A stretch of 64,000 bases of DNA from Pseudomonas sp. Irchel 3H7. GTDB lineage: Bacteria > Pseudomonadota > Gammaproteobacteria > Pseudomonadales > Pseudomonadaceae. Numbering within the stretch: position 1 is the stretch's first letter; the number at the start of each line of letters is the position of its first letter. Both the position numbers and the translations under genes were made by a program. Below are positions 35,450 through 44,677 of this stretch, in pieces. The notes under the pieces were generated by a model that worked only from the letters and a program-made list of their open reading frames with translations, made no database searches and was not told where the DNA came from. The stretch is taken from contig NZ_FYEA01000006.1 of assembly GCF_900187605.1 (NCBI RefSeq), positions 186,001 through 250,000 on the forward strand, read 5' to 3'.

Positions 35450-36037
35450 TCATTGATACTTGATGATGTTCTGGAGGATGAGCGCGCCGCCCAATCCCAA
35501 CAGTTTTCCGCCTTCTTCGATCGTACCAAGCGATAGAGGGGCGAAACCCAATTGATCGACCAGCTTGGTAACCCTCGTGTTGGCATCTTGATCTCGGCCC
35601 CATACAAACATCACTCGCCTTCCTCCCTCCTGCGCTGGGTCTTTAGCTAATAGTGCAGCTGGAAGCTGATTGAAGGTTTTGACTACCTTGGCAGCAACGA
35701 ATGCGCGGGCGACGACGTCTGTCGAAGCTTGATCGCCGAGCTCTTCAGGTGAAACGCCGTATGTATTCATCGCATCGATAACGATTCTGTTATCCCAGTC
35801 TGAGAGCTTCTGACCAATTTCCCGATGAGCGTTAAAAGGGATGGCCAGAATCACGATGTCCGCGCCTAACGCTTCTGCGAGGGACTGCGCAGTGATGAGT
35901 TCGCCCAGATCATTGACGAGAGCGGTGAGGCTTTGTGAGCCACGCGTGTTGGCAACTCCGACCGGAATGCCGCTTCGCGCGAATTGGCGGGCGAGGGCGC
36001 TACCCACTTTACCGGAACCGATGATGGAATAAGTCAT
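35450..36037 (-). CDS. NADPH-dependent F420-reductase-like oxidoreductase
   Basis: From ATG 36037 (GAGG seven bases upstream) the protein has 195 residues. It is a Rossmann-fold NAD(P)-binding protein: 'YSIIGSGKVGSALARQF' with G-x-G-x-x-G, 'ADIVILAIPF' and 'VKTFNQLPAALL'. This group is annotated as F420H2:NADP oxidoreductase-like, but pseudomonads do not make F420 in quantity, so the real substrate is unknown. It lies 48 bases downstream of azoR on the same strand. Confidence 0.82.
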   Translation of the reverse strand: MTYSIIGSGKVGSALARQFARSGIPVGVANTRGSQSLTALVNDLGELITAQSLAEALGADIVILAIPFNAHREIGQKLSDWDNRIVIDAMNTYGVSPEELGDQASTDVVARAFVAAKVVKTFNQLPAALLAKDPAQEGGRRVMFVWGRDQDANTRVTKLVDQLGFAPLSLGTIEEGGKLLGLGGALILQNIIKYQ

Positions 36038-36084
36038 TTCGAATACCTCAAGAAAAATGAAAGTTGACTGGCGGCGGGTGGTGA

Positions 36085-36693
36085 TCACTCATTGATAGCG
36101 GCAATGGTTTCCAGCGCGCGAGCGATCGCTGAATCTTTAACCTGTGCATTAATGGCTAAGCCTTCTGCTCGGATCACCGTTGGTTCGCTGATGCCGAGGA
36201 AACCGAGTAGACCGATCAGGTAGCTTTCCTGATGCTCAAGGGGGGCTGCCGGACTTCCTTCGGAATAGATGCCACCCCGAGATGAGGCGATGTAGGCCTT
36301 CTTGTTTTTCAGCAAGCCTTCGGGGCCATCGGCGGTGTAGTGAAAGGTTTTCCCCACTAACGCGATACGGTCAATCCAAGCCTTGAGCGGGGTAGGGATG
36401 GTCAGGTTGTACATGGGCGTGCCGATAACAACGACCTGTGATTCCAGCAGTTCTTGCAGGTAAGCATTTCCTTTGAAAAGGTCTTCTGTCAGTAAATCGC
36501 CTTTGGCCCCTGCGCCTTGCCACGCCGCGAGGTGTTCACTTGAAAGATGCAGGGCGGGATCACTGGCAAGGTCACGGTATATCACCTGACTGTCCGGATG
36601 GAGCGCCACCAAGCGAGCGACAATATTGAAGGACAGTTTGCGGCTGGCTGAAGCCGTACCCAGAATGCTGGAATCGAGATGAAGAATTTGCAT
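36085..36693 (-). CDS. azoR: FMN-dependent NADH-azoreductase
   Basis: From ATG 36693 the protein has 202 residues with the AzoR flavodoxin-like fold: 'HLDSSILGTASASRKLS' (FMN phosphate loop), 'IGTPMYNLTIPTPLKAWIDR' and 'ASSRGGIYSEGSP'. AzoR enzymes reduce azo bonds and quinones by two-electron transfer with NADH. It is divergent from a LysR regulator, a common arrangement in which the regulator senses quinone or azo compounds. Confidence 0.88.
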   Translation of the reverse strand: MQILHLDSSILGTASASRKLSFNIVARLVALHPDSQVIYRDLASDPALHLSSEHLAAWQGAGAKGDLLTEDLFKGNAYLQELLESQVVVIGTPMYNLTIPTPLKAWIDRIALVGKTFHYTADGPEGLLKNKKAYIASSRGGIYSEGSPAAPLEHQESYLIGLLGFLGISEPTVIRAEGLAINAQVKDSAIARALETIAAINE

Positions 36694-36814
36694 GGCGAAG
36701 TCATCGTTGTGTGTGGTTGGGAGCGTCACGTGCAAGATGATCTTCCTTGATAAATCTGAAAAGACGGTATATTGAGATGGAGCGTATCTGCATTAGAGAT
36801 GGACTGGGGGCGAG

Positions 36815-37714
36815 ATGCTCGACGGCGTATCACTGGATCAACTGCGAACCTTCATTGCGGCGGTAGATGAGGGGAGCTTTTCGGCTGCGGCCAGAAAGCT
36901 CAATAGGGTTCAGTCGGCGATAAGCGGCTGGGTCGCTGGTCTGGAGGATCAGATCGGCGTGGTGTTGTTCGACCGTTCCGGGCGTTTCCCCAAATTGACG
37001 CCGCAAGGTGCTCTACTGCTTACTGATGCGCGCAATATCGTCTCGGGCGTGGATACCCTAAAGGCGCGGGCCAAGCTTATGGCTTCGGGGCTTGAGCCTG
37101 AATTGTCAGTGGTGGTGGACGTGTTCTTCCCCACCTCGGCGATCACTGCGGTGGTCAAAGAATTTGCCGTGCGCTTTCCATTGACCCGTTTGAAAATGTT
37201 CGTAGAGGGGCTCGGCGCCGGCTATGAACCGATAATGGATGGTCGTTGCAGCCTGGGAATCCTTGCATCGTTGCCCGTTAATTTCCCAACCTTGACCGGG
37301 GAACGCATCGGCGAGTTCTCTTTGGTGATGGTCGCCGCCATCGATCATCCGCTGTCTCGCCTAAATGGCAAGATTCCCAAGCGTGAGTTGGTTAAGCACA
37401 TTCAACTGGTGCTGACTGACCGCTCGGAAATGTTGTCAGGACAAGATTACGGCGTGATGTCGCCACTAACTTGGCGTTTGGCCGACCTCTCGACCAAGTA
37501 CGCTTTTCTAAAGGATGGCGTAGGCTGGGGCAGTATGCCGCTGCACATGGTTGAGCAAGATTTAGCAACCGGTACCTTGGTAAGGCTGGACATGGAGGGC
37601 ATTCCCAGGGAGGGGGTAAAGATCGATTTCTCTGCGGTTCATGCGACAAACAGACTGCCGGGGCCAGCCGGGCGCTGGTTGATAGATCGGATAAAAATCA
37701 GTCCGATCGGCTAG
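36815..37714 (+). CDS. LysR-family regulator
   Basis: The 299-residue protein has the N-terminal LysR helix-turn-helix ('FIAAVDEGSFSAAARKLNRVQSAISGWV', about 13-40) and a C-terminal effector domain. Its start is 121 bases from that of azoR on the opposite strand, so the shared intergenic region should carry its operator. Likely target: the azoR-oxidoreductase operon. Confidence 0.9.
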   Translation: MLDGVSLDQLRTFIAAVDEGSFSAAARKLNRVQSAISGWVAGLEDQIGVVLFDRSGRFPKLTPQGALLLTDARNIVSGVDTLKARAKLMASGLEPELSVVVDVFFPTSAITAVVKEFAVRFPLTRLKMFVEGLGAGYEPIMDGRCSLGILASLPVNFPTLTGERIGEFSLVMVAAIDHPLSRLNGKIPKRELVKHIQLVLTDRSEMLSGQDYGVMSPLTWRLADLSTKYAFLKDGVGWGSMPLHMVEQDLATGTLVRLDMEGIPREGVKIDFSAVHATNRLPGPAGRWLIDRIKISPIG

Positions 37715-37876
37715 TGTTCTTCCTTATATTCGAAGCGTGACGGCAATTACTGGACAACCGACAGCAACATCAGAGCCATACGAAGACACCTTATCAGCCG
37801 GCGCTAAGCATTGGGCCTGACAAGGGAATGCGTTTACTACATAGAAAAGCTCGCACAGCGCGCATACTCCTAATAG

Positions 37877-38281
37877 TTACCCTTCCCGCAAGCAGGGGGT
37901 AAGGCTTTCCAAATCGGTATCGCTTCCTGGGCGCCTATCGACAGTACCATCTGGCCCTATGTAAATGTGAGTACTTGGCCATTTGGGATTGACGCTAAAG
38001 CAGTGGTTCTGGCCAGCATACGACCAGTCGATCTGCATGAAAAAATCATCGTCAGGGAATATATGGCCATGCCGGCCAGTTACCCCACCAGGTTTGATTT
38101 CTCTTCTGTAGATTTCGTCCTGTGTGCTTATCACGAAATCTAACGAGCCTTGGCCTTCATTTGAAAATTGGATGCTGACCCAAGGAGTTGCCAAATCCCA
38201 GAAAAAAAACGGTAGAAGTGCCGCGAACAGAATCTCCGTTTTCGGAAGCCTAAATTTTCTATTGCTTACATTTGTGGACAT
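37877..38281 (-). CDS. Hypothetical protein with one membrane segment
   Basis: The 134-residue protein has a basic start, one hydrophobic segment ('ILFAALLPFFFWDLATPW', about 17-34) and a soluble, probably periplasmic beta-rich domain ('GRHGHIFPDDDFFMQIDWSY', 'STHIYIGPDGTVDRRPG'). No family is recognised. It stands between the LysR gene and the fimbrial adhesin region, on the opposite strand to both. Confidence 0.6.
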   Translation of the reverse strand: MSTNVSNRKFRLPKTEILFAALLPFFFWDLATPWVSIQFSNEGQGSLDFVISTQDEIYRREIKPGGVTGRHGHIFPDDDFFMQIDWSYAGQNHCFSVNPKWPSTHIYIGPDGTVDRRPGSDTDLESLTPCLREG

Positions 38282-38333
38282 GCGTTTCGCCCAATCGCGG
38301 TGAAAAAATCATGCCCCTTCCTGATTTTCGTGC

Positions 38334-38358
38334 AAAAAAAACCTCCACGAATGGAGGT
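38334..38358 (-). terminator. Minus-strand terminator without an assigned gene
   Basis: Read on the minus strand, ACCTCCA-TTCG-TGGAGGT is followed by seven more T residues, a textbook rho-independent terminator. It lies upstream of the 37877 gene and no convincing gene ends at it, so a short leftward transcript from 38360-38700 is implied. Confidence 0.75.
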
Positions 38359-38742
38359 AAGGATGAGGAGCACCGCAAATTTAACGAGAGCAGGAAGGGG
38401 CGTCACTAGGGAAAATCCGAAATTGTGATGGCTAATGAATATTCGTGTTTTCGGTATGAAGTAGGTTTCTCTTTTATGGGGTGCTAAAGCCGGGCATTCA
38501 TCCACGCGGAATTTAGCATCGACGATACGTCAATGCATCGGCTATTTTCTGTAATAGACGTCTCCAACCAATGCATCATCGGTACTCTTCTTATCATTCG
38601 TAACGATGGGAGGAATACAGCTTTAATCTATTTATTACATGCCGTTCCATGCCCTGCGGCATAGCGTGACCTGTTCGTTCCCTGCGTTTTTCTAATTCGA
38701 ATCTGTTATTAGCCGTTCGTCGATTTTTTCGACTATCTCAAA

Positions 38743-38798
38743 TTTTTAGGGTTTCTCCGATTTTCTGAACGTCTATTGATCCATAAGGTTTACTAAGT
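38743..38798 (+). promoter_or_regulatory. Fimbrial shared element, copy 1 (upstream of adhesin pair)
   Basis: A 21-base block ending TTTTAGGGTTTCTCCGAT-TT is identical to 62547-62567. After exactly 14 unlike bases both copies have GATCCATAA, then two bases, then TTTAC-Y-AAGT. Both also have TGTTATTAGCC about 30 bases before the block. It lies about 125 bases before the first adhesin ATG and is probably a binding site for the RcsB-like regulator plus promoter. Confidence 0.75.
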
Positions 38799-38923
38799 AA
38801 AACGGTATTACCTATGCATCAGATAATACCTACGGAGGGCGTAATCATTTTGCCAAAGGAAATGACATTCTGTTGTAGAGGATAAGGCCTAATATTTGCC
38901 CGCTTATCTGGAGAGAAAAGCAA

Positions 38924-39949
38924 ATGAAGAAGTTTCTTTGTTATTGTTTTTTGCCAACCTGTTTATTTCTACTTTCTCCGTTTGCAAAAGCAATTTGTAC
39001 TTTTCAAAACCATAGCAAGGTTTCTGAGACTACTATCAGCTTGCCTTCCTCATTGAGTGTTTCTAGAGATCTACCTGTCGGTACTGAACTTTGGAACAGT
39101 GGTTGGGTGAGAGCCCCAAGCACTGCTGTAAACTGCACCGGCGGGGGCTATGGCTTCATACAGGGCTTTTTTGCCAGTGGGGTAGGCGCTGCCGTTCCCG
39201 GGTTTTCAAGTGGTGGATTCAGCTCTGTATATGAAACAAACGTTCCCGGCATAGGTATTTCTATTTATCTTTGCGATAGCTTGCCCGCGCGTTGCGAGTC
39301 TGATTTTGAGTCTCTTGTAACACTTGGGAACTTATTGGTTCCTGTAGAGGATGATTTTTTTCCTTTGATCGGTGGTTGGTTGGTTCGTTTGATTAAGACC
39401 GGCCCAGTATCTGGTTCTGTTCCTCTGCAGGTTCCTGGGGTTAACTCAAGTTGGGTTCATGATCTGGAAACCGGTACTTTGACGTTGGCAGGGCAGACGA
39501 GAATTAACACTCTCGGTTGCGAAATTGCATCCCAAAGTACGAATATAACGGTTTCTTTGCCTTCTATAATATTGGCGGATTTTCGTGATGATATGACGGT
39601 GTTGGATGATCGATCAAAATCTAAAACATTTGATATCCAGTTGATCTGTGACGCAGGAACCAAGCTTAGCTACCAAATTGATAGTGTAGGATCTTCGTCT
39701 TCTACAGATGTGCTTTCCAATTCGACGGGAACAGGGTTGGCTTCGGGAATAGGCGTTCAGTTGTTTCGTGGTGAGTTTGGTGATGACGTTTTGCCCCTGG
39801 GGTCGCGTTTGTTTCATACGAACGTTGATAGTGACTCCATCGTGACAGTTCCCCTAATGGCTCGTTATTATAAAACAGCGGCGCGTGTGAGCGAAATGAA
39901 ACCTGGAAAAGTATCTGTTGCGGCAACCTTTACGTTGAATTACGAGTAG
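38924..39949 (+). CDS. Two-domain fimbrial adhesin, copy 1
   Basis: The 341-residue protein has a signal peptide ('FLPTCLFLLSPFAKA'), an N-terminal domain with paired cysteines ('SSLSVSRDLPVGTELWNSGW') and a C-terminal pilin domain ('GCEIASQSTNITVSLPSI', ending 'VAATFTLNYE' with the penultimate Tyr of donor-strand subunits). That plan is typical of tip adhesins of chaperone-usher fimbriae. It has no usher or chaperone beside it but shares an upstream element with the Cup-type operon at 62.7 kb. A paralogue follows after 93 bases. Confidence 0.82.
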   Translation: MKKFLCYCFLPTCLFLLSPFAKAICTFQNHSKVSETTISLPSSLSVSRDLPVGTELWNSGWVRAPSTAVNCTGGGYGFIQGFFASGVGAAVPGFSSGGFSSVYETNVPGIGISIYLCDSLPARCESDFESLVTLGNLLVPVEDDFFPLIGGWLVRLIKTGPVSGSVPLQVPGVNSSWVHDLETGTLTLAGQTRINTLGCEIASQSTNITVSLPSIILADFRDDMTVLDDRSKSKTFDIQLICDAGTKLSYQIDSVGSSSSTDVLSNSTGTGLASGIGVQLFRGEFGDDVLPLGSRLFHTNVDSDSIVTVPLMARYYKTAARVSEMKPGKVSVAATFTLNYE

Positions 39950-40042
39950 CCGGCATGGCTAGCCTAGTAAGGATGCGGCTGTAACCTCATATATATAATA
40001 ATTATCTTTCGTGCTCAGCGCTTCATTGCTAAAAGGTGTGCT

Positions 40043-41044
40043 ATGAGATTTATTGCGTTGCTTGTCTTAGGTTGGTTTGTAGTAGTGCCATCAGTCATGG
40101 CACAGTGTTACTTTGATGGAAATAATCAGCAGGTATCTCAGTTCACGATGAGTTTACCTGCAACGCTGAGCGTTGCGCGTGATGCACCGGTTGGCACGGA
40201 ACTGTGGAGCAGTGGCTGGGTTGACGCGCCCCCCAACGCTATACGCTGTGTTCTTAGAGGCAACGTCTCAGGAGTGCTTGCTGAGGGAATAGGGTCTGCC
40301 GTGGTTGGCTTTTCGAGTAATGGATTTAATTCTGTATTTAGGACGAATGTTGATGGAATAGGCGTTTCCGTTTTTTGGTGCGCAGACTCTGTCTGCGACA
40401 CGAATTATGCCAACGTCACCCCACTTTCCGGCTTGGGCTGGTCTGCCAATAGTGCTAGTTTTGATCTGAAGCATAAGTGGTGGGTACGACTCGTGAAGGT
40501 CGGTGACGTTTTATCTTCAGAACCACTAATAATAAATGGAGTTAATCAGGTTAAGTTTCATGGCGGTGTAATTGCCTCAATGACCATTGCTGGTCAGTCC
40601 GAAATACAGAACGGTGCGTGCGAGATTGATCCGGGTAGTTCTAATATATCAGTCTCTTTACCTAGTGTGACGCTTTCTGATTTTAATGATTCTACGACGG
40701 TGCTGGAGGATTCGGCAAAGGCACGTACGTTTGAAATTAGTATGCTGTGTGAACCTGGTGTTAATGTTCGCTATCAAGTTGATGGCGCTGCAAGTGGCAA
40801 CGTACTTGAGAATAAAAAAAGTACAGGCATGGCTTCTGGCGTCGGTATTATGCTTTTTCGTGGAGATCAAGGCAGTCGTACGGTGCTTCCTCTGGGGGAG
40901 AAAATTACACATGTGACAACAGCAGGGGACTCTTCTGTAAAGATTCCAATCACTGCAAAGTATTATAAGACGGCAGCTACCACTCGCGAAATGACAGGAG
41001 GGGGTGTTTCTGTTGCGGCGGTATTTACGTTGTTTTATGAATAA
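40043..41044 (+). CDS. Two-domain fimbrial adhesin, copy 2
   Basis: The 333-residue protein is a paralogue of the preceding gene: signal peptide ('LLVLGWFVVVPSVMA'), 'LSVARDAPVGTELWSSGW', a C-terminal pilin domain with 'GACEIDPGSSNISVSLPS' and an end of 'VAAVFTLFYE'. The N-terminal ligand-binding half has diverged more than the pilin half, as expected for adhesins with different targets. It lacks its own copy of the upstream element and is probably co-transcribed with copy 1. Confidence 0.82.
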   Translation: MRFIALLVLGWFVVVPSVMAQCYFDGNNQQVSQFTMSLPATLSVARDAPVGTELWSSGWVDAPPNAIRCVLRGNVSGVLAEGIGSAVVGFSSNGFNSVFRTNVDGIGVSVFWCADSVCDTNYANVTPLSGLGWSANSASFDLKHKWWVRLVKVGDVLSSEPLIINGVNQVKFHGGVIASMTIAGQSEIQNGACEIDPGSSNISVSLPSVTLSDFNDSTTVLEDSAKARTFEISMLCEPGVNVRYQVDGAASGNVLENKKSTGMASGVGIMLFRGDQGSRTVLPLGEKITHVTTAGDSSVKIPITAKYYKTAATTREMTGGGVSVAAVFTLFYE

Positions 41045-41148
41045 TTCACTGGGGATAGTTGGTGCGGATTTTTTAAAGTGTGATGGCGAATTGAATTTAT
41101 TAAGGCGCCAGCATTCACACAGTCGGTCGCCGGAAAGGCAGGAGTTTT

Positions 41149-41331
41149 ATGGCAGTCTATGAGAAAGACTGGCGCGATATTAAACTCAAATGTAGCACGA
41201 TGGCTCTTTTCAGAGAGGAAAGCAGTTTCGTTCTTAAAGAGAGTGCGGGTGTGTCATTGGAAGTCCACCCGCAACGTGGATGGAGTGGGTGCACACTAGG
41301 GGGGAGGCTCGATCCTTCGAGCCCTTTCTGA
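41149..41331 (+). CDS. Possible 60-residue protein
   Basis: AGGAG lies four bases before an ATG that opens a 60-codon frame in an otherwise empty 319-base gap. The product has no recognisable motif and ends in low-complexity sequence. It may be chance; the good ribosome site is the only argument. Confidence 0.25.
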   Translation: MAVYEKDWRDIKLKCSTMALFREESSFVLKESAGVSLEVHPQRGWSGCTLGGRLDPSSPF

Positions 41332-41363
41332 AAGTATCGTTTCCTAAGTCTTACTGGTTCCTT

Positions 41364-42455
41364 TTAATCAGCGCTCGCCGCAAGGAAAGCGAATGGCTTA
41401 GCTGTTTTGAACTCCGCAGCCGCTTCTCCCGAGTACACTTCGCCATTCGATAAATTCAGTTTGAGCACCGGGGCACCCTTTTTAAGATCAATTTTGTCCA
41501 GTGATATCCAGAATGTATTGGGACGCGTGGCCGAGTCAAAGTAAATGACTTTATGCGTTTGATCAGACACCGTTCTCCACAGGGTAGAAGCGATGTTTGG
41601 CTCGTTTGGGGTGGTAATGCCTAGCGGCACGCTGACGGAACGTATCACTCCTAATACGCTGGCTACTGCCTGGTAGGTGAACGATTGCCCAGGAACAGCG
41701 CTGATATAGGTTTTCGACTCGGATTTTGGAACCGAATCAATTAAAAAAGAGGCGCGTGCATATCTGTCAGCAGCCCGATTCGTTCCGGGTAGGAAGGTCA
41801 GCCCGCCTATCTTTTGCCAATACTCATTGAGTGCGATTTGTTTATCGTACGTGGGGGAGTTGGTCATGACTTTGTAAGCTTTGCCGTGATGGATCACGAG
41901 CTTACCGGCTACATATTCCAGAACGGCGGAATCACCTGAAGGATCGGAAAGTGCAAGATGAACTTGTGCGCCCGATCCGTTGGGCAGGGTAGGGGCAATG
42001 ATCTGAAACGGTTCGGACTTAAGCGCTTCAACGGCTTGCGCGACCGACGCATAGTTATCCAGTACATACTGTCCCCAGGTGGAGATGGACAGGTGAGGCC
42101 GTGATGGGTCTACCTTTCCGTAGTCTGATTCATCAAGATACAGGACGTTTGCGACGAGTCCTTCGGAGTTCATTCCTTCAGTGCTGCCAATGTCATAGGC
42201 AGTAGCAATGACGCTTCCGTATTTCGATACCCACTTAGGCGTGTTTTTTCCGGCGGCGCCATCGCGTTCCATGCCAGCTGGGAATGCCCACAGGTTTGTG
42301 TGCATATCTTCCGACCAGTCCATAGAGCGCCCGTTGAGCACGAGTCCGTCATCTCCCACAAAAAGAGCGCGGGTGCAGGCATCTGCGGCGGATGCGAACC
42401 CGATGGTCAGGGCGAGCGACAACGCGATGGTTTTGAATGGGGCTGATTGCTTCAT
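41364..42455 (-). CDS. Linear amide C-N hydrolase (choloylglycine hydrolase / penicillin V acylase family)
   Basis: The 363-residue protein is an Ntn hydrolase with a cleavable signal peptide ('ALSLALTIGFASAADA'), after which the mature chain begins at Cys27 ('CTRALF'), the N-terminal nucleophile. 'GLVLNGRSMDWSED' and 'EGMNSEGLVANVLYLD' fit the family. Signal cleavage would expose the active Cys directly in the periplasm. Members hydrolyse bile-salt, penicillin V or acyl-homoserine-lactone amides; in pseudomonads the last is plausible. It is the last gene of a leftward group with an outer-membrane protein and a DUF1254 protein. Confidence 0.86.
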   Translation of the reverse strand: MKQSAPFKTIALSLALTIGFASAADACTRALFVGDDGLVLNGRSMDWSEDMHTNLWAFPAGMERDGAAGKNTPKWVSKYGSVIATAYDIGSTEGMNSEGLVANVLYLDESDYGKVDPSRPHLSISTWGQYVLDNYASVAQAVEALKSEPFQIIAPTLPNGSGAQVHLALSDPSGDSAVLEYVAGKLVIHHGKAYKVMTNSPTYDKQIALNEYWQKIGGLTFLPGTNRAADRYARASFLIDSVPKSESKTYISAVPGQSFTYQAVASVLGVIRSVSVPLGITTPNEPNIASTLWRTVSDQTHKVIYFDSATRPNTFWISLDKIDLKKGAPVLKLNLSNGEVYSGEAAAEFKTAKPFAFLAASAD

Positions 42456-42524
42456 AATGTCCTCACTGCATCATTTGTAATAAAATCTGATGATCGTGGC
42501 TTTGATTGTGTAGTAACTAAATTT

Positions 42525-43463
42525 CTAAAATTTGAAACTTATGCTGACAACTGCTTCATCCCCCTCAGTAGTGTTAGCTGCTCCAAACTCTTTGTAGTAT
42601 TTTCCCGTAACCGACACTGGCGTGTTCCCAACTGGGAAAGTCAGTGTGGCCGCTGGGCCAAATCCATAGACACGCGCTTTTAGGTCTCCTAGAGTGGCGC
42701 CTTCGCCGGAGTCACCTGTAATTTGTTGAAGTGCGTAACCGACTACGCCTATCTTGAATGACTTGTTTAGACTTCTACCAGCAGCGAAGTCAAAGTGTAA
42801 AACATCACCGGAGTGATAATTGGTTGCGCTGTTTTCAAAGTTTAAAAGGTAGACTCCTGTCGCGGAAAAATCCCAGCCAGTGGTGGGGTTCAGGTAAGTA
42901 ACGCCAACTTGAGGTGATAGTGACCAGTAGTTTTTTCCGGTGTTTAAAACTCGACCATCTTTATACGATCCTGTTGGAACCCAGATAGATAAGTTCGAGT
43001 TGAAGTGCCAGTTTCCGTTATGCCATCCCAGCAGTACAGGCGTAAGAATAGCGTCTCCCAAGCCATCTTGATGTTCTTCTCTTTCATTCGTGCCCTTAGG
43101 TCTTACGAGTGTCCCTGTTAGTTTTGCATCGACCAGTGGGAGCGTGAACCCAAATGCATATGTTCCGCCAAACAATTCCCAAGGTGTAACAAAGGTTGGG
43201 CGAATCAGGTTTACCAGCAAGCGCGCCTCAATTTTACCCTGAACCTTACCCGACAGAAGAGTACGGTCTACTGAGCCGTCATAGTAAGCAATATCATTGC
43301 GCATATAGACGCCTGGTTCTACAGGTACAATCCCTCCGAGGAAGTCTCTGGATCCTTTTAGATACGAACTCGTTCCGCCTTCAAGCGCAACAGCAGTGTT
43401 CGCCGCGAGTGCAGTTAACGCAAAGCCACTAACATACCTTAATGTCCGGGTAAGCATTTTCAT
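42525..43463 (-). CDS. MetA-pathway-of-phenol-degradation type outer-membrane protein
   Basis: From ATG 43463 (AGGA eight bases upstream) the protein has 312 residues, a signal peptide ending 'AANTAVALEGG', and a beta-barrel-like pattern throughout with the terminal 'AVVSISFKF' aromatic end of outer-membrane proteins. 'ARLLVNLIRPTFVTPWELFGG' and 'ILTPVLLGWHNGNWHFN' match the Phenol_MetA_deg/SphA-like family. These are thought to let hydrophobic compounds cross the outer membrane. Confidence 0.82.
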   Translation of the reverse strand: MKMLTRTLRYVSGFALTALAANTAVALEGGTSSYLKGSRDFLGGIVPVEPGVYMRNDIAYYDGSVDRTLLSGKVQGKIEARLLVNLIRPTFVTPWELFGGTYAFGFTLPLVDAKLTGTLVRPKGTNEREEHQDGLGDAILTPVLLGWHNGNWHFNSNLSIWVPTGSYKDGRVLNTGKNYWSLSPQVGVTYLNPTTGWDFSATGVYLLNFENSATNYHSGDVLHFDFAAGRSLNKSFKIGVVGYALQQITGDSGEGATLGDLKARVYGFGPAATLTFPVGNTPVSVTGKYYKEFGAANTTEGDEAVVSISFKF

Positions 43464-43492
43464 TTGACAATTCCTCATCAGCTAGCCCGAGA

Positions 43493-44545
43493 TCATTTTT
43501 GTTGAGTGGCCGGCTGGGCTTCTGGAAATTCCCATCGCCCATCCGTGATTTCCTGTCTTGGACGATAAAGTCTTACCGTATAATTCCAGTCTTTCATTAT
43601 AGGCAAACAGTTCGGGGTTGATGATTTGCAATCACCAAATTGAATGTTGACTGATTTATCTGATTCTCGTTTTGCGGTGACGCTGTTTAATGAGTATTTG
43701 TTGAGAGGGTTCTTTTTGAAAAAGCCTTCTCCGTCGTAAACGCTAATCGACCAAAAGCCATCCACTGGGACATCTTTGATGTTCAGCTTATATACGGTCT
43801 TACCGTCATTTAACTTTGGATACACTGAACGATAAATTGCAGCTTCGGCAGGGTTTCCTCCCCAGCCGATCGAAGTGCCTATCAGGTGCGCAACAGGATC
43901 TACGTGCGCTTTATCGCCGAACATCTTACTGCTCCCCGAACCCAGCGACATGGCCAGCGTTGCCAGCGCTTTTCTTACCTTGGCTTGAGATTGCGCTTCC
44001 CACTTTGGGATTTCAAAACTACCGATTTCAGACTGTTCAACTTTTATTGATTTCTGAAGATCGTTTGCAGATTTTATGTCTGATGCAGATTCAGGGTTGG
44101 CGAATGTTCGAATGACCAGCATTACATAACGAGTGCCGACCTTGTCTTTGCTGTAGGTATAAGTGCCTGGCGCGTAGACAACCTCATTTGTGTAGTGATC
44201 CTCTGAGAGAACTTGCATGGACATAAAGCGAGTGTCAGTGTCTGGCAGCGTAACTGAGACCGGGCCCGCATCGAGGTCGAAGACACCCGAAGAGTAAAGA
44301 GTGTCGCGGTTGAGACGGACAACGTCCTGGGCTTCGATGCTCGCCATCTCGGTGCGATGAACGAGCTTGCCGAATGCTCCGCTTTTCACCGCCTTCTGGA
44401 AGTAAGTGTCTGTTTCTGCACGTATGAAGTTCTCAATATTGACCGTGGTGGGTTTCTCGGACGCGAAACCTGGCACCGGAAGAACTGTTTGTAATGTCAT
44501 AACGCTTATGAGAGCGAAAGAGGCACGAGGAAGGGAATAGTGCAT
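43493..44545 (-). CDS. DUF1254/DUF1214 domain protein, periplasmic
   Basis: From ATG 44545 (AAGGAG six bases upstream) the protein has 350 residues, a signal peptide ending 'VPGFASE', the DUF1254 region ('VVRLNRDTLYSSGVFDLDAG', 'RFMSMQVLSEDHYTNEV') and the DUF1214 end ('VDGFWSISVYDGEGFF', 'KDWNYTVRLYRPR'). It precedes the outer-membrane protein by 29 bases in the same operon. A longer relative lies at 48416. The family is widespread in envelope and lipid loci but without a settled activity. Confidence 0.85.
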   Translation of the reverse strand: MHYSLPRASFALISVMTLQTVLPVPGFASEKPTTVNIENFIRAETDTYFQKAVKSGAFGKLVHRTEMASIEAQDVVRLNRDTLYSSGVFDLDAGPVSVTLPDTDTRFMSMQVLSEDHYTNEVVYAPGTYTYSKDKVGTRYVMLVIRTFANPESASDIKSANDLQKSIKVEQSEIGSFEIPKWEAQSQAKVRKALATLAMSLGSGSSKMFGDKAHVDPVAHLIGTSIGWGGNPAEAAIYRSVYPKLNDGKTVYKLNIKDVPVDGFWSISVYDGEGFFKKNPLNKYSLNSVTAKRESDKSVNIQFGDCKSSTPNCLPIMKDWNYTVRLYRPRQEITDGRWEFPEAQPATQQK

Positions 44546-44611
44546 AGGCACTCCTTGTTTTAGTCGAGATTATCGATCTGCCACCGAGAAACGATAGCAG
44601 AGAATGAGCAA

Positions 44612-44641
44612 GGGCAATGCGTGAACGCATTGCCCTTTTCA
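44612..44641 (+). terminator. Hairpin between two leftward genes
   Basis: GGGCAATGCG and CGCATTGCCC form a 10-bp perfect stem with a TGAA loop. A TTTT tract follows on the plus side only, so as a terminator it fits rightward transcription; for the leftward genes it may instead protect or partly end the FMN-reductase transcript. Confidence 0.5.
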
Positions 44642-44677
44642 TGGCCTGTCATTTATTATGAAGAGTAAATTTTTGAA

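Noticed and set aside
38266..38505. 79-codon minus-strand frame upstream of the 134-aa gene
   Set aside because: It runs straight through a strong minus-strand terminator and overlaps the next gene start, so it is unlikely to be translated as one unit.
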